Source: Candidatus Zixiibacteriota bacterium (lineage in GTDB: Bacteria > Zixibacteria > MSB-5A5 > JAABVY01). Taken from it: a stretch of DNA of 5,686 nt. Under the pieces are notes generated by a model. The model worked only from the letters and a program-made list of their open reading frames with translations. It searched no databases and was not told where the DNA came from. Both the position numbers and the translations under genes were made by a program. Below, in pieces: positions 5,673-5,686 of this stretch. The stretch covers positions 1 through 5,686 of the forward strand of contig WJIM01000100.1 in assembly GCA_014730285.1 (NCBI GenBank). The letters run 5' to 3'. Every line of letters begins with the position of its first letter. Position 1 is the first letter of the stretch.

Positions 5673-5686
5673 TTTTTGAAGAAATC
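5660..5686 (-). CDS. Possible C-terminal end of an upstream gene (last 8 codons)
   Basis: Reading in from the right edge on the minus strand, one frame gives DFFKKHLK then TGA (5660-5662). Basic, aromatic endings of this kind are common at protein C-termini, for instance in alpha/beta hydrolases, and the terminator-like hairpin 46 bases further on supports a gene end here. A second frame gives FLQKALEMICGI then TAG (5646-5648) and cannot be excluded. No function can be assigned from so few residues. Confidence 0.3.
   Translation of the reverse strand, partial: DFFKKHLK

Overview
The window is ordinary chromosomal DNA from a bacterium, read almost entirely on the minus strand. Base composition is close to balanced (an estimate by eye, not counted). 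Strong AGGAGG-type ribosome sites, tight gene spacing and rho-independent-type hairpins all point to Bacteria. The proteins have no close signature that names the lineage. An uncultured Gram-negative of the FCB/Zixibacteria type would fit, but that is a guess. No rRNA, tRNA, CRISPR array, integrase or insertion sequence was seen.

In the order of transcription (right to left) the layout is as follows. (1) At 5660-5686 there may be the last eight codons of an unseen upstream gene, followed by a 15-bp inverted repeat at 5572-5614 that would serve as its terminator. (2) A promoter-like TTGACA lies at 5544-5549. It precedes a two-gene membrane-proteostasis operon: a long NfeD (ClpP-like serine protease plus membrane segments plus OB-fold) at 4111-5478 and a slipin/stomatin-type SPFH protein at 3329-4099. 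The operon ends at a strong GC-rich palindromic terminator at 3287-3314. (3) A second unit contains an isochorismatase-family hydrolase similar to animal ISOC1/2 (2660-3199), a type I-alpha glutamine synthetase glnA (1276-2598), and gatA (1-1266, cut by the left edge). GatA is the glutaminase subunit of the tRNA-dependent amidotransferase. GlnA and GatA are separated by only 9 bases.

The second unit has a readable metabolic logic. GlnA fixes ammonia into glutamine, and GatA hydrolyses glutamine to supply ammonia for Glu-tRNA(Gln) or Asp-tRNA(Asn) amidation. The upstream hydrolase belongs to a superfamily in which many members are amidohydrolases that release ammonia, although its substrate cannot be read from the sequence. 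The usual partner gatC is not between glnA and gatA.

The first unit is the classic stomatin / stomatin-operon-partner pair known from Pyrococcus horikoshii (PH1511/PH1510). Both catalytic residues of the protease can be found. No clearly novel system was found. The points most worth a second look are the glnA-gatA adjacency, the hydrolase upstream of it, a diverged 25-27-base repeat present in two gene-end spacers, and the palindromes around the nfeD operon.
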